Shown here in pieces: positions 8,965 through 16,335 of a DNA stretch of 39,260 nucleotides. The DNA is taken from positions 1 through 39,260 of the forward strand of contig JAMCZE010000013.1 of the NCBI GenBank assembly GCA_023485845.1. Direction: 5' to 3'. The notes under the pieces were generated by a model, which worked only from the letters and a program-made list of their open reading frames with translations, was not told where the DNA came from and searched no databases. The position numbers and the translations under genes are program-made. The stretch comes from Patescibacteria group bacterium (GTDB lineage: Bacteria > Patescibacteriota > Microgenomatia > JAMCZE01). The stretch's first letter is position 1. Every line of letters starts with the position of its first letter.

Positions 8965-9808
8965 GAAAATCCTTCACGCCCTCTCTCTGCCAGGGCTGGC
9001 CGGAGACTAGCCAGCCTAACTCCTGGCGCAGAACGGCTAATTTAGTTTTGAGCGGCGCGTAGTGAAAAGAAAAAATCAGTCGATTTCGGGCGGTGTAGTA
9101 ATCTGTGGCTGGCGCGCCGATGCCGGCGGTGCGGGAAACTTTGTGAAAAACGGCCACCCGACCGTCGTAATAAAGCATAAATTTTCTCTTAAATCGCTCT
9201 TGAAAATCATTATCGTCATAATAGGCAAACATTTTTTCATCCCAGAAAATTCCCCGGTCAAAAACAACTCGTTTAACCAACATGCAACTGCCGCTGACAA
9301 ATTCTGTTTGCCCCACCGTGTCATATTTGCCGGTGTCCACCTCGTCCAGGCCGCGGTGCACGGAATTGACGTTATTCCAATCAAAGTGCCCACCGGCGTA
9401 CCAGATGACATGGCCGACATCTTTTTGGGAGTAACGATCTTTATAAAATTCGAAGCCGGGAGCAAAAAGAATTTTGGGAGAAACGGCAGCGATTTTCGGA
9501 TCCTGTTGGGCCACAGAGATGAGGGATTTGAGGAGGTTGGGGGATTTGAAGAGAATGTCGTTATTCACCAGAAGAATAAAATCGGCTCCCCAGGCCAGAG
9601 CGGCGCGGGCGCCGTCGTTATAACCGCCGGCGCTGCCGCGGTTCTCTTTCTTAAAAATTAATTCAAAATCACCGGCAAATTTTTCGTTGCTGACAATGAA
9701 GGTTCTAGTCTCCAGCGAACTAGTATCTAGTTTTTTCAGGGACTCGAGAAACTCCAAAGTGTCCTTCTTACCGTTAAAATTAACCGTGGCGATGCCGACT
9801 TTAGTCAT
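8933..9808 (-). CDS. GT2 family glycosyltransferase
   Basis: KVGIATVNFNGKKDTLEFLESL, ENRGSAGGYNDGARAA, FILLVNNDILF, FVSGSCMLVKR. Confidence 0.9.
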   Translation of the reverse strand: MTKVGIATVNFNGKKDTLEFLESLKKLDTSSLETRTFIVSNEKFAGDFELIFKKENRGSAGGYNDGARAALAWGADFILLVNNDILFKSPNLLKSLISVAQQDPKIAAVSPKILFAPGFEFYKDRYSQKDVGHVIWYAGGHFDWNNVNSVHRGLDEVDTGKYDTVGQTEFVSGSCMLVKRVVFDRGIFWDEKMFAYYDDNDFQERFKRKFMLYYDGRVAVFHKVSRTAGIGAPATDYYTARNRLIFSFHYAPLKTKLAVLRQELGWLVSGQPWQREGVKDFLIGKRGEGPL

Positions 9809-9865
9809 TGACTTATTCTAGCATGGATGTTAGAATTAGCCCACATTTAAAGGAAGGAGTTGACC

Positions 9866-9922
9866 ATGCTTGAAAGTCTCAAAAAGTTCATCGAACAAAT
9901 TAAAAAAGCCCTCAAGATCTAA
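9866..9922 (+). CDS. Short leader ORF (MLESLKKFIEQIKKALKI) upstream of the S1-like gene
   Basis: ATG preceded by aaggaaggag (strong Shine-Dalgarno); 18 codons; stop 10 nt before the probable S1 ATG. Confidence 0.5.
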   Translation: MLESLKKFIEQIKKALKI

Positions 9923-9932
9923 TCCCCAGACA

Positions 9933-11003
9933 ATGGAGGAGCTTCTGAAACAGGAAGGTTACTCTTTGCGTGGCTATAAACGCGGTGATGTGGTCGAAGG
10001 CAGAGTTTCCTCAATTTCCGGCAAGGAAGTGCTCATTGATTTCGGCGGCAAGATGGAAGGGGTCGTTGGTGAGAAAGAATGGGAAGTGGTCAAAGAGTTC
10101 GTCTCCCGGCTGTCAGTAGGGGACAAAATTAAAGCCGTGGTCATCTCCGCGGAAAACGACAAAGGCCAAATGATCGTTTCCATTAAAAAAGCGGGGTCAA
10201 AATTCCGTTGGGAGAAAGCCAAGGAGCTGTTAGAGTCGGGGGAAGCGATTAATGTTAAAGGTGTGGAGGTTAATAAGGGTGGGTTAATTGTGGAGTTTGA
10301 AGGCATTCGTGGCTTTGTCCCCGGTTCGCAATTGGCATCCGAGCATCAGGGAGAGATCGCTCACATGATCAATCGAGTTTTTGCGGCCAAAGTGATTGAA
10401 GTGGATGAGGACCAAAACCGGTTAATTTTCTCGGAAAAAGCGGTCACTGGAGCGGCCGATCTGGCCAAAAAGTTGGAAGAGTTAAAAGCCAAGGTGAAAA
10501 TCGGCGGAAAATACTCCGGCAAAGTGGCGGCCATTGTCAGCTATGGCATTTTTGTCAGCCTGGAACTGCCAAAGGGGGAGGCGGATGGGCTGGTGCACAT
10601 CAGCGAGATTTCCTGGTCCAAAGTGGAGGACTTAAACTCGCTTTTCAAAATCGGGGACAAGGTTGAGGTGGTGGTGATCGGCATTTCCGACACTGACGCC
10701 AAGCTTAATTTGTCCATCAAACAACTGCTGCCTGATCCCTGGCAAGATCTGGCCAAGAAATATACGGCCGACCAACAAGTTCGCGGCAAAGTGACGAAAA
10801 TCTCTTCTTATGGCATCTTTATCCAGCTGGATCCGTCAGCTGACGGGGGCATCGAAGGACTAATTCACATTTCCAAAGTCCCGCCGGAGGCCTCTTATGA
10901 AGTGGGGGACAAAGTCACCTGCACGGTGGAATCGGTCGACGCCGCCGCCCATCGCATCTCTCTTCTCCCGGTGCTGACTGCTAAACCGATCGGGTATAAA
11001 TAA
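9933..11003 (+). CDS. rpsA: Ribosomal protein S1-like, multiple S1 RNA-binding domains
   Basis: Repeated S1 motifs (GDVVEGRVSSISGKEVLIDFGGKMEGVV, GKYSGKVAAIVSYGIFVSL, GKVTKISSYGIFIQLDP...GLIHISK); start set at MEELLK. Confidence 0.92.
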   Translation: MEELLKQEGYSLRGYKRGDVVEGRVSSISGKEVLIDFGGKMEGVVGEKEWEVVKEFVSRLSVGDKIKAVVISAENDKGQMIVSIKKAGSKFRWEKAKELLESGEAINVKGVEVNKGGLIVEFEGIRGFVPGSQLASEHQGEIAHMINRVFAAKVIEVDEDQNRLIFSEKAVTGAADLAKKLEELKAKVKIGGKYSGKVAAIVSYGIFVSLELPKGEADGLVHISEISWSKVEDLNSLFKIGDKVEVVVIGISDTDAKLNLSIKQLLPDPWQDLAKKYTADQQVRGKVTKISSYGIFIQLDPSADGGIEGLIHISKVPPEASYEVGDKVTCTVESVDAAAHRISLLPVLTAKPIGYK

Positions 11004-11010
11004 AATATAG

Positions 11011-11640
11011 CTACCGATCACCGAAGATGATGTCCACGGTGACGCCGGAGGTGGCGGGACAGGCCAGGTCCCACTGGGCGTTTAACTGGTTAGCCCGGTG
11101 TTCGGCATCGGAGTCAAACACCCACTCAATTAAATGCACCCCGGAAAGAACATAACCGTAGCTGGCGTTTTCCCCGATGGCTTTAATGTTTAACTCCTGC
11201 CAGTGATTTGGATCATTCATGTAGTCCTCCAGCCCTTTGTGGCCGTCCAGGGTTCCGGCCTGGTTCTGCGTTTGTGCCCGCCACTGGGCTAGTTGACAAA
11301 GATTATCGTCCTTTTGCACCGAGCCGACATTGTGGTCGCGACGATAGCTATTTAGCGCCGTTAAGATTTCGTCCGGCGTGCCCATCGCCGGGTCGTTTCC
11401 CACATAGGTTCGGTAGAGGTGATTCCCGAGGCTTTCCGTGGTGCCCCAGGGCACAGGATTAGATGAACCAGACGGTAAGCCAGACGTGTTAACAGACGCT
11501 GAGAGAGAAGCATTTTCTAAATTTACGACTGGGGCAGTGATTTGGTGTTTTGGGGCTGGGGAAAACGCCAAAAGAAAACCAATAATTCCAGTCAAGATCA
11601 GGGAGGTGAGGTGATTAAACCAATTGACCAGCTGTGTCAT
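11011..11640 (-). CDS. CAP/SCP-domain secreted or membrane-anchored protein
   Basis: N-terminal hydrophobic segment; LTALNSYRRDHN...QLAQWRAQ...IGENASYGY...AEHRANQLNAQWD...VDIIFGDR. Confidence 0.75.
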   Translation of the reverse strand: MTQLVNWFNHLTSLILTGIIGFLLAFSPAPKHQITAPVVNLENASLSASVNTSGLPSGSSNPVPWGTTESLGNHLYRTYVGNDPAMGTPDEILTALNSYRRDHNVGSVQKDDNLCQLAQWRAQTQNQAGTLDGHKGLEDYMNDPNHWQELNIKAIGENASYGYVLSGVHLIEWVFDSDAEHRANQLNAQWDLACPATSGVTVDIIFGDR

Positions 11641-12937
11641 AGAGTGATTTTAGATTATTGGTCGACAAGAGGTTATTATACCCCAATTTTTTTGCCTCTT
11701 TAAGCCGCCGGGGAAGATTGTTAACGGCGCGAACATTGCCCAGCAGATCCAATTCTCCAATGGCCAGGGCTTTGGCCGGCAGGGCTTTGTTGCGAAAAGA
11801 TGAGAGAATAGCTAAGGCGATTGGCAGGTCCACCGCCGGTTCGGAGATTTTGAACCCCCCGGAAACACTCACGTAGATGTCTTCTTTCCAAAGCGGCAGG
11901 TTAAGCCGCTTTTGCAGAACAGCCACAATCATTTGTAGGCGGGCATAATCCACGCCGTTGCCGACGCGCCGCGGCGCAGGCAAGGGAGTGGCCGTTGTCA
12001 AGGCTTGGATTTCCACCAAAATCGGTCGGGTTCCTTCCATAGTGATTGTCTGGCAGGATCCCACTTGGCCCCCGGCCATTGCCGGGGTTAGGTCTGGCGT
12101 TGTGGGGGCAAGGCCGGTGTCGGACATCTCAAAGATGCCCACCTCGTCGGTGGGGCCAAAGCGGTTTTTTGAGGTCCGGACTAAGCGCAGATTGCTTGAT
12201 TTCTCACCCTCAATATTTAGAACTGTGTCCACAATGTGTTCAAGAACTTTTGGTCCGGCAATGGCGCCGTCTTTGGTCACATGACCGATTAAAAATAGCG
12301 GCATGCCTAATGATTTAGTCTTGGCAATTAGTCTGGCGGCGCACTCCCTGACTTGGCCCACCGACCCGGCCGTTCCCGTTAAATCATCGGTGGTTAAAGT
12401 CTGGATTGAGTCAACGATCACCAGGCCGTTTCGCAAGGTCTCTCCTTGGGTGTCAAGGAGAGACCTTAATAAATCGACGTCCGTTTGTTCAAAAATTAAA
12501 ATATTGTCTGCTTTAATTCCCAGCCGCTGGGCCCGGATTTTGATTTGGGAAGCGGACTCTTCGCCGGCAACGTATAGTACCGCCCCAGTTATGTTTTTTG
12601 CCAACTCTAATAATAAGGTGCTTTTGCCGATGCCCGGTTCCCCGGCTAAAAGAACGGCCATGCCGGGAACAACCCCCCCGCCCAGGACCAAATCCAACTC
12701 CGAAATGCCAGTGGGAGTCCGCCGACTGGCCTCAGCTTTTATTTCCGATAGTTTGATTGGCTTCTGGCTGCCGACTGATTTTCTAATCTCCTGATTTCCT
12801 GATCTTGATTCAATTGTTTCCACCAGCGACCCCCAGGCCTCGCAATTAGGGCACCGACCCAGGAAAGAAGGGGAAACATAGCCGCATTGCTGGCAAACAT
12901 AATTCGTCGATGTTTTGGTCATGCTGTTTTCCTGCAT
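11615..12937 (-). CDS. radA: DNA repair protein RadA
   Basis: Zinc finger CQQCGYVSPSFLGRCPNC, Walker A GEPGIGKSTLL, KNRFGPTDEVG motif. Confidence 0.97.
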   Translation of the reverse strand: MQENSMTKTSTNYVCQQCGYVSPSFLGRCPNCEAWGSLVETIESRSGNQEIRKSVGSQKPIKLSEIKAEASRRTPTGISELDLVLGGGVVPGMAVLLAGEPGIGKSTLLLELAKNITGAVLYVAGEESASQIKIRAQRLGIKADNILIFEQTDVDLLRSLLDTQGETLRNGLVIVDSIQTLTTDDLTGTAGSVGQVRECAARLIAKTKSLGMPLFLIGHVTKDGAIAGPKVLEHIVDTVLNIEGEKSSNLRLVRTSKNRFGPTDEVGIFEMSDTGLAPTTPDLTPAMAGGQVGSCQTITMEGTRPILVEIQALTTATPLPAPRRVGNGVDYARLQMIVAVLQKRLNLPLWKEDIYVSVSGGFKISEPAVDLPIALAILSSFRNKALPAKALAIGELDLLGNVRAVNNLPRRLKEAKKLGYNNLLSTNNLKSLYDTAGQLV

Positions 12938-13132
12938 TATATAGCGTTTCGTCTTCTCAAGAACTCCCCAATTTCTAATTACTAATTTCTAACATCTATT
13001 TAAATTAGATCACAAATTATCCACACGAAAATTAGATGGTAGATGTTAATAAAATAGGTTATTCTGACGCTGTGCCCTTTATAATATAGTTATAGGTATA
13101 TCTTATAGAAGTTGAGCAATTAACTATCGGTC

Positions 13133-13161
13133 TTGACAAAATAAAAAAGCCGCTATACACT
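13133..13161 (+). promoter_or_regulatory. Putative sigma70-type promoter
   Basis: ttgaca (13133-13138) with tatacact (13154-13161); ATG of a small ORF follows about 10 nt later. Confidence 0.5.
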
Positions 13162-13171
13162 CACTTCACCT

Positions 13172-13315
13172 ATGTCGTTTCGGGCATCAGTCATTAAAAA
13201 GTTTCGCCGCTGGTTAAATAAGCGCGGTCAAAAAATGATGCCTATTTGCGTGACTCCCTTTCTTCACAAGTTAGCAAGCTCCTCCAAACCCGCGGGTCCG
13301 AGATTATTACAATGA
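13172..13315 (+). CDS. Basic 47-aa peptide ORF, hypothetical
   Basis: MSFRASVIKKFRRWLNKRGQKMMPICVTPFLHKLASSSKPAGPRLLQ; first ATG after the promoter. Confidence 0.35.
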   Translation: MSFRASVIKKFRRWLNKRGQKMMPICVTPFLHKLASSSKPAGPRLLQ

Positions 13316-13322
13316 CAACCCT

Positions 13323-13589
13323 ATGACAGAAGCGGTAAAAAAAGCAGAAATTATACTTGAAAAATTAGATAAAGCGACCGGAGATAGTAATACAATCGAT
13401 TTGTATCTTGATCATCGGCAGTTGCAATTGATGTGCTTAAATGGTAACCCCGGGCGGTTTCGGTTAGTTGAGTTTGGTAGTTTTCGTGGGGTTAAAAACT
13501 TTGAAAATATTAGTCTTGGTGAACTGAGAATAAGAGGCCTACGTACCGTTGGTGAGGAGTTTGGCACATCAGGAAACAGAAAAATATGA
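13323..13589 (+). CDS. Hypothetical protein
   Basis: 88 aa, tightly packed with neighbours; no recognised domain. Confidence 0.6.
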   Translation: MTEAVKKAEIILEKLDKATGDSNTIDLYLDHRQLQLMCLNGNPGRFRLVEFGSFRGVKNFENISLGELRIRGLRTVGEEFGTSGNRKI

Positions 13590-13882
13590 CACGAGAAATT
13601 ATTGATGAATATAGATTAGCAATTGCAAATGTTGCCCGAGGAATAAATAGTCGGGCAATTCCGGCAAGGGTAAATTATGGAGGATTTACCTGCGATGATG
13701 CAACACTTTATCTCTTGAGAGATTTAAGATATCCATATCCAAGTGACAGGTTGATTGTTCAAGCAGAGTGTCATCATAGTAGAATCCTTTTTTATTCACG
13801 CCATGGCGATAGAGATTTTGGGAAACTTGATGAACAAACATTGATGGGATCGGGTTTTGAGTTACGCGACCCGATTATTTAA
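13586..13882 (+). CDS. Hypothetical protein
   Basis: 98 aa, ATGA overlap with the preceding ORF. Confidence 0.6.
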   Translation: MTREIIDEYRLAIANVARGINSRAIPARVNYGGFTCDDATLYLLRDLRYPYPSDRLIVQAECHHSRILFYSRHGDRDFGKLDEQTLMGSGFELRDPII

Positions 13883-13892
13883 ATGAAAATGA

Positions 13893-13923
13893 CACAAAAA
13901 AGCATCACTTCCGCAGCCTGAGA
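13893..13923 (+). repeat. 31-bp direct repeat, copy 1
   Basis: cacaaaaaagcatcacttccgcagcctgaga, identical to 14522-14552. Confidence 0.95.
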
Positions 13924-13950
13924 GGGGCAGGAAGAAAAAAAGATAAAGAT

Positions 13951-14550
13951 ATGACGGAGAAATTTGAAAGAAAAATTATTAATGCATTTGCCGGCCAGGG
14001 CACATTTGTTGATGAACCAGCCTATGTCCCTACCCCATTTGACAGTGGGCGATTAGTGCGTGCCAGAGTGACAGTGAAGGAATATAAAATTGATGCCGAG
14101 ACTAGAAAATTAGTTGGAGCTGCAGTCAATGCAGTTAGAAGTGATGGAACAAAAGGGAACTATGAGTGTCCTTTAAGTTCGTTCGCTAGAGAAGATTTTC
14201 GCTTGGAAGAAGAAGGGGGTCCACTGAACCCGTCGGTGGAAGCGCTGGAAAAAGCCTGGGCAAGGTATTTAGCACAGGGAGAACCGCGGAATAGCTGGTT
14301 CAGCCCAGGAGACCTGCAAATTGCGAGTAGGGATATGGCTAAACTTCTTGGCTTGCGGGCAGGCAGGGGTTATCGAGCAGTACTGATGGGCAGGGAAGAG
14401 CGCAAGAATGGAGAAATTGGTTATAAATTGTGGGTTTATAAGGGTTGGGGACCATGGGAAAGAAACCTTAAAGTAGTGTGCAGTTCTGGTAACTTTGAAG
14501 AAGGTGAAGTTGAGATCGTGGCACAAAAAAGCATCACTTCCGCAGCCTGA
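13951..14550 (+). CDS. Hypothetical protein
   Basis: 199 aa, colinear with the preceding small ORFs; no recognised domain. Confidence 0.65.
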   Translation: MTEKFERKIINAFAGQGTFVDEPAYVPTPFDSGRLVRARVTVKEYKIDAETRKLVGAAVNAVRSDGTKGNYECPLSSFAREDFRLEEEGGPLNPSVEALEKAWARYLAQGEPRNSWFSPGDLQIASRDMAKLLGLRAGRGYRAVLMGREERKNGEIGYKLWVYKGWGPWERNLKVVCSSGNFEEGEVEIVAQKSITSAA

Positions 14551-14552
14551 GA
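14522..14552 (+). repeat. 31-bp direct repeat, copy 2
   Basis: cacaaaaaagcatcacttccgcagcctgaga, identical to 13893-13923. Confidence 0.95.
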
Positions 14553-14573
14553 TCTCGAAAAGTGATGCCTTTT
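14531..14573 (+). terminator. Putative intrinsic terminator
   Basis: gcatcactt...aagtgatgc stem followed by cttttg; overlaps the 3' end of the 199-aa ORF. Confidence 0.6.
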
Positions 14574-14760
14574 GACAAAATACCCGGCCGCAAGGCAGTT
14601 GCGACCAAGCATCTCTGTTTTTAACGCTAGCACACGGCCGCGGCCGGTGTCAAATTCTAATTTACGGTCGAAAATTAAAAATAGTGTTGATTTGACGGTT
14701 TAGTTGGGGTTCCAGGAGTTGGGCAGGCTTCTGGGACTCCAACCAAATTGCCAAATCTTC

Positions 14761-14789
14761 TTGACAAGCCACATCTTATAGGTTAAAAT
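14761..14789 (+). promoter_or_regulatory. Putative sigma70-type promoter
   Basis: ttgaca, 17-nt spacer, taaaat; ATG at 14810. Confidence 0.65.
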
Positions 14790-14809
14790 TCCGATTGACA
14801 GCCTGAGAA

Positions 14810-15421
14810 ATGCGAAAAACTTATTTATTAATTCTTCTTTTTATTACTTTCGGCGCCTTCCTTGCGGGTCTTTTTAACTTTCCGGCCTTTGCGGATGTTA
14901 ACTGTGTGACCCAATATGGTGGGGGGCAAACCTGCACCACGACACAGTTAATTGTTAATAAACAAGTCTGGGATCCGGACGGGAAAGCCTATGTGGACAA
15001 CCTGACTCTCTCTAATCACCATTTCCAAAATGGGGAAGAGGTAGATTTCACCATCTCCGTCCAAAACACGGGGGACATCACGTTGACTAATGTTAATTTT
15101 GCCGACACCTTGCCGGCCAATTTAACCTGGATTGGCGGCGACGCTCTTTCTTCGACCATCGGCTCACTGGCCCCGGGCCAGACGGCGACAAAAAATATTA
15201 AAACAAAAGTCGCCAATGCCACCGCATTGATCTGTGAACTGAATTCGGCGACAGCCACCTCGGATCAGGGCAGCGACAGCGACACCGCCCAGGTCTGTTT
15301 GGGGCAGGGACAGGTTAAGGCCGCCACCTACCCGGCCACCGGCCCGGAGACAGCCGTCTGGGCCGTTCTGCCCGGTCTTGGAACTTTAGGCTATTTTCTA
15401 AAACGAAAGGGGGTGAAGTGA
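14810..15421 (+). CDS. Secreted surface protein with DUF11-like domain and C-terminal sorting-like signal
   Basis: Signal peptide; VDFTISVQNTGDITLTNVNFADTLP; C-term YPATGPETAVWAVLPGLGTLGYFLKRKGVK (motif, hydrophobic stretch, basic tail). Confidence 0.8.
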   Translation: MRKTYLLILLFITFGAFLAGLFNFPAFADVNCVTQYGGGQTCTTTQLIVNKQVWDPDGKAYVDNLTLSNHHFQNGEEVDFTISVQNTGDITLTNVNFADTLPANLTWIGGDALSSTIGSLAPGQTATKNIKTKVANATALICELNSATATSDQGSDSDTAQVCLGQGQVKAATYPATGPETAVWAVLPGLGTLGYFLKRKGVK

Positions 15422-15422
15422 G

Positions 15423-16283
15423 ATGAAAAGAATAGAAATAAACAGAAGGGAATTCGTAAAAGGAGTGGTGGCATCAGCTGGGGCAGTCGTTTTGGCCAAT
15501 GCGCCAGAATTGACAAAATCTGTCGAGGCGCAGGCAGATATGGTCTACATCGGTGAAGGTTTTGGCGTTTCTGCTAATCTTGCCGCCTCGGTCGACTATA
15601 GTAAAGTGGAAACTGTGACACAAACCACAATCCACCAGGAAAACACGATTGGCAAAGGGACAGAGCAATTTCTAGCCAAGGTTGGTGGTAATTTGACCAT
15701 TGATCCGGCGGAAGCGACACGAGCTGATCTTGGAGGGCAAGTCCAGCTAATTATGCCTGGGGTCACCCAAGGAAATTTCGATAGCGTTGGAGAAAAAATT
15801 CTGGATGCACCCGAGCGTGGTTGGTTTTTACTGCATAGTGGCACCGGCGGTATGTCAGTTCGGATTGGGCCGGACAGACTTATTGAGTATCCAGCCGGCA
15901 CGCCTGACCAGGTGATTCTTGTAGTTCGCGGACCATACGGAATTCCTGACCAGGACACGAATGAAAATCGGCGCTTGCGGATGGAAGTGACCGATGCAAA
16001 TGCCGGTAATGTTTTATGGCAAAGGATAATGGCGCCGTGGAAGGGCAATATCGGCTTTATTACCCAGGCCTGGTTTGCTAAAGAGATCGCAAACGCCCAT
16101 GCGGCAAGTCCCAATCGGGGAGCAGATGGCAATAGCAAGGTTTTGGTGTTGTCTTATGACACCAACACCGGTTATTTACAACTGCTTCGTTCGACAGAAA
16201 AGAAGCTTGATACTCTGGAAAAACAAATCGAAGCGTCACAAGATCCGAATAATTGGACGCAGGAGTATCAAAACGTTGGTTAA
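15423..16283 (+). CDS. Hypothetical exported protein, Tat-like signal
   Basis: N-term INRREFVKGVVASAGAVVLANAP resembles a twin-arginine signal; rest unrecognised. Confidence 0.7.
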   Translation: MKRIEINRREFVKGVVASAGAVVLANAPELTKSVEAQADMVYIGEGFGVSANLAASVDYSKVETVTQTTIHQENTIGKGTEQFLAKVGGNLTIDPAEATRADLGGQVQLIMPGVTQGNFDSVGEKILDAPERGWFLLHSGTGGMSVRIGPDRLIEYPAGTPDQVILVVRGPYGIPDQDTNENRRLRMEVTDANAGNVLWQRIMAPWKGNIGFITQAWFAKEIANAHAASPNRGADGNSKVLVLSYDTNTGYLQLLRSTEKKLDTLEKQIEASQDPNNWTQEYQNVG

Positions 16284-16302
16284 TAACAACGTATCTTAAT
16301 GT

Positions 16303-16330
16303 AAACCCCCGCCGATTGGTGGGGGTTTTC
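16303..16330 (+). terminator. Intrinsic terminator
   Basis: aaacccccgcc gatt ggtgggggttt stem followed by a short T run. Confidence 0.8.
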
Positions 16331-16335
16331 CGTTG

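Noticed and set aside
9062-9661. 199-aa plus-strand ORF
   Set aside because: Entirely antisense to a clear GT2 gene; composition typical of a shadow frame.
11958-12794. Plus-strand ORFs of 90-163 aa
   Set aside because: Antisense shadow frames of radA.
12968-13010. Short repeats aatttctaattactaatttctaac in the radA upstream gap
   Set aside because: Low-complexity AT-rich tract; no regular spacers, so not CRISPR. No CRISPR array seen anywhere in the window.
15596-16138. 180-aa minus-strand ORF
   Set aside because: Antisense to the Tat-signal exported protein, no recognisable motif.
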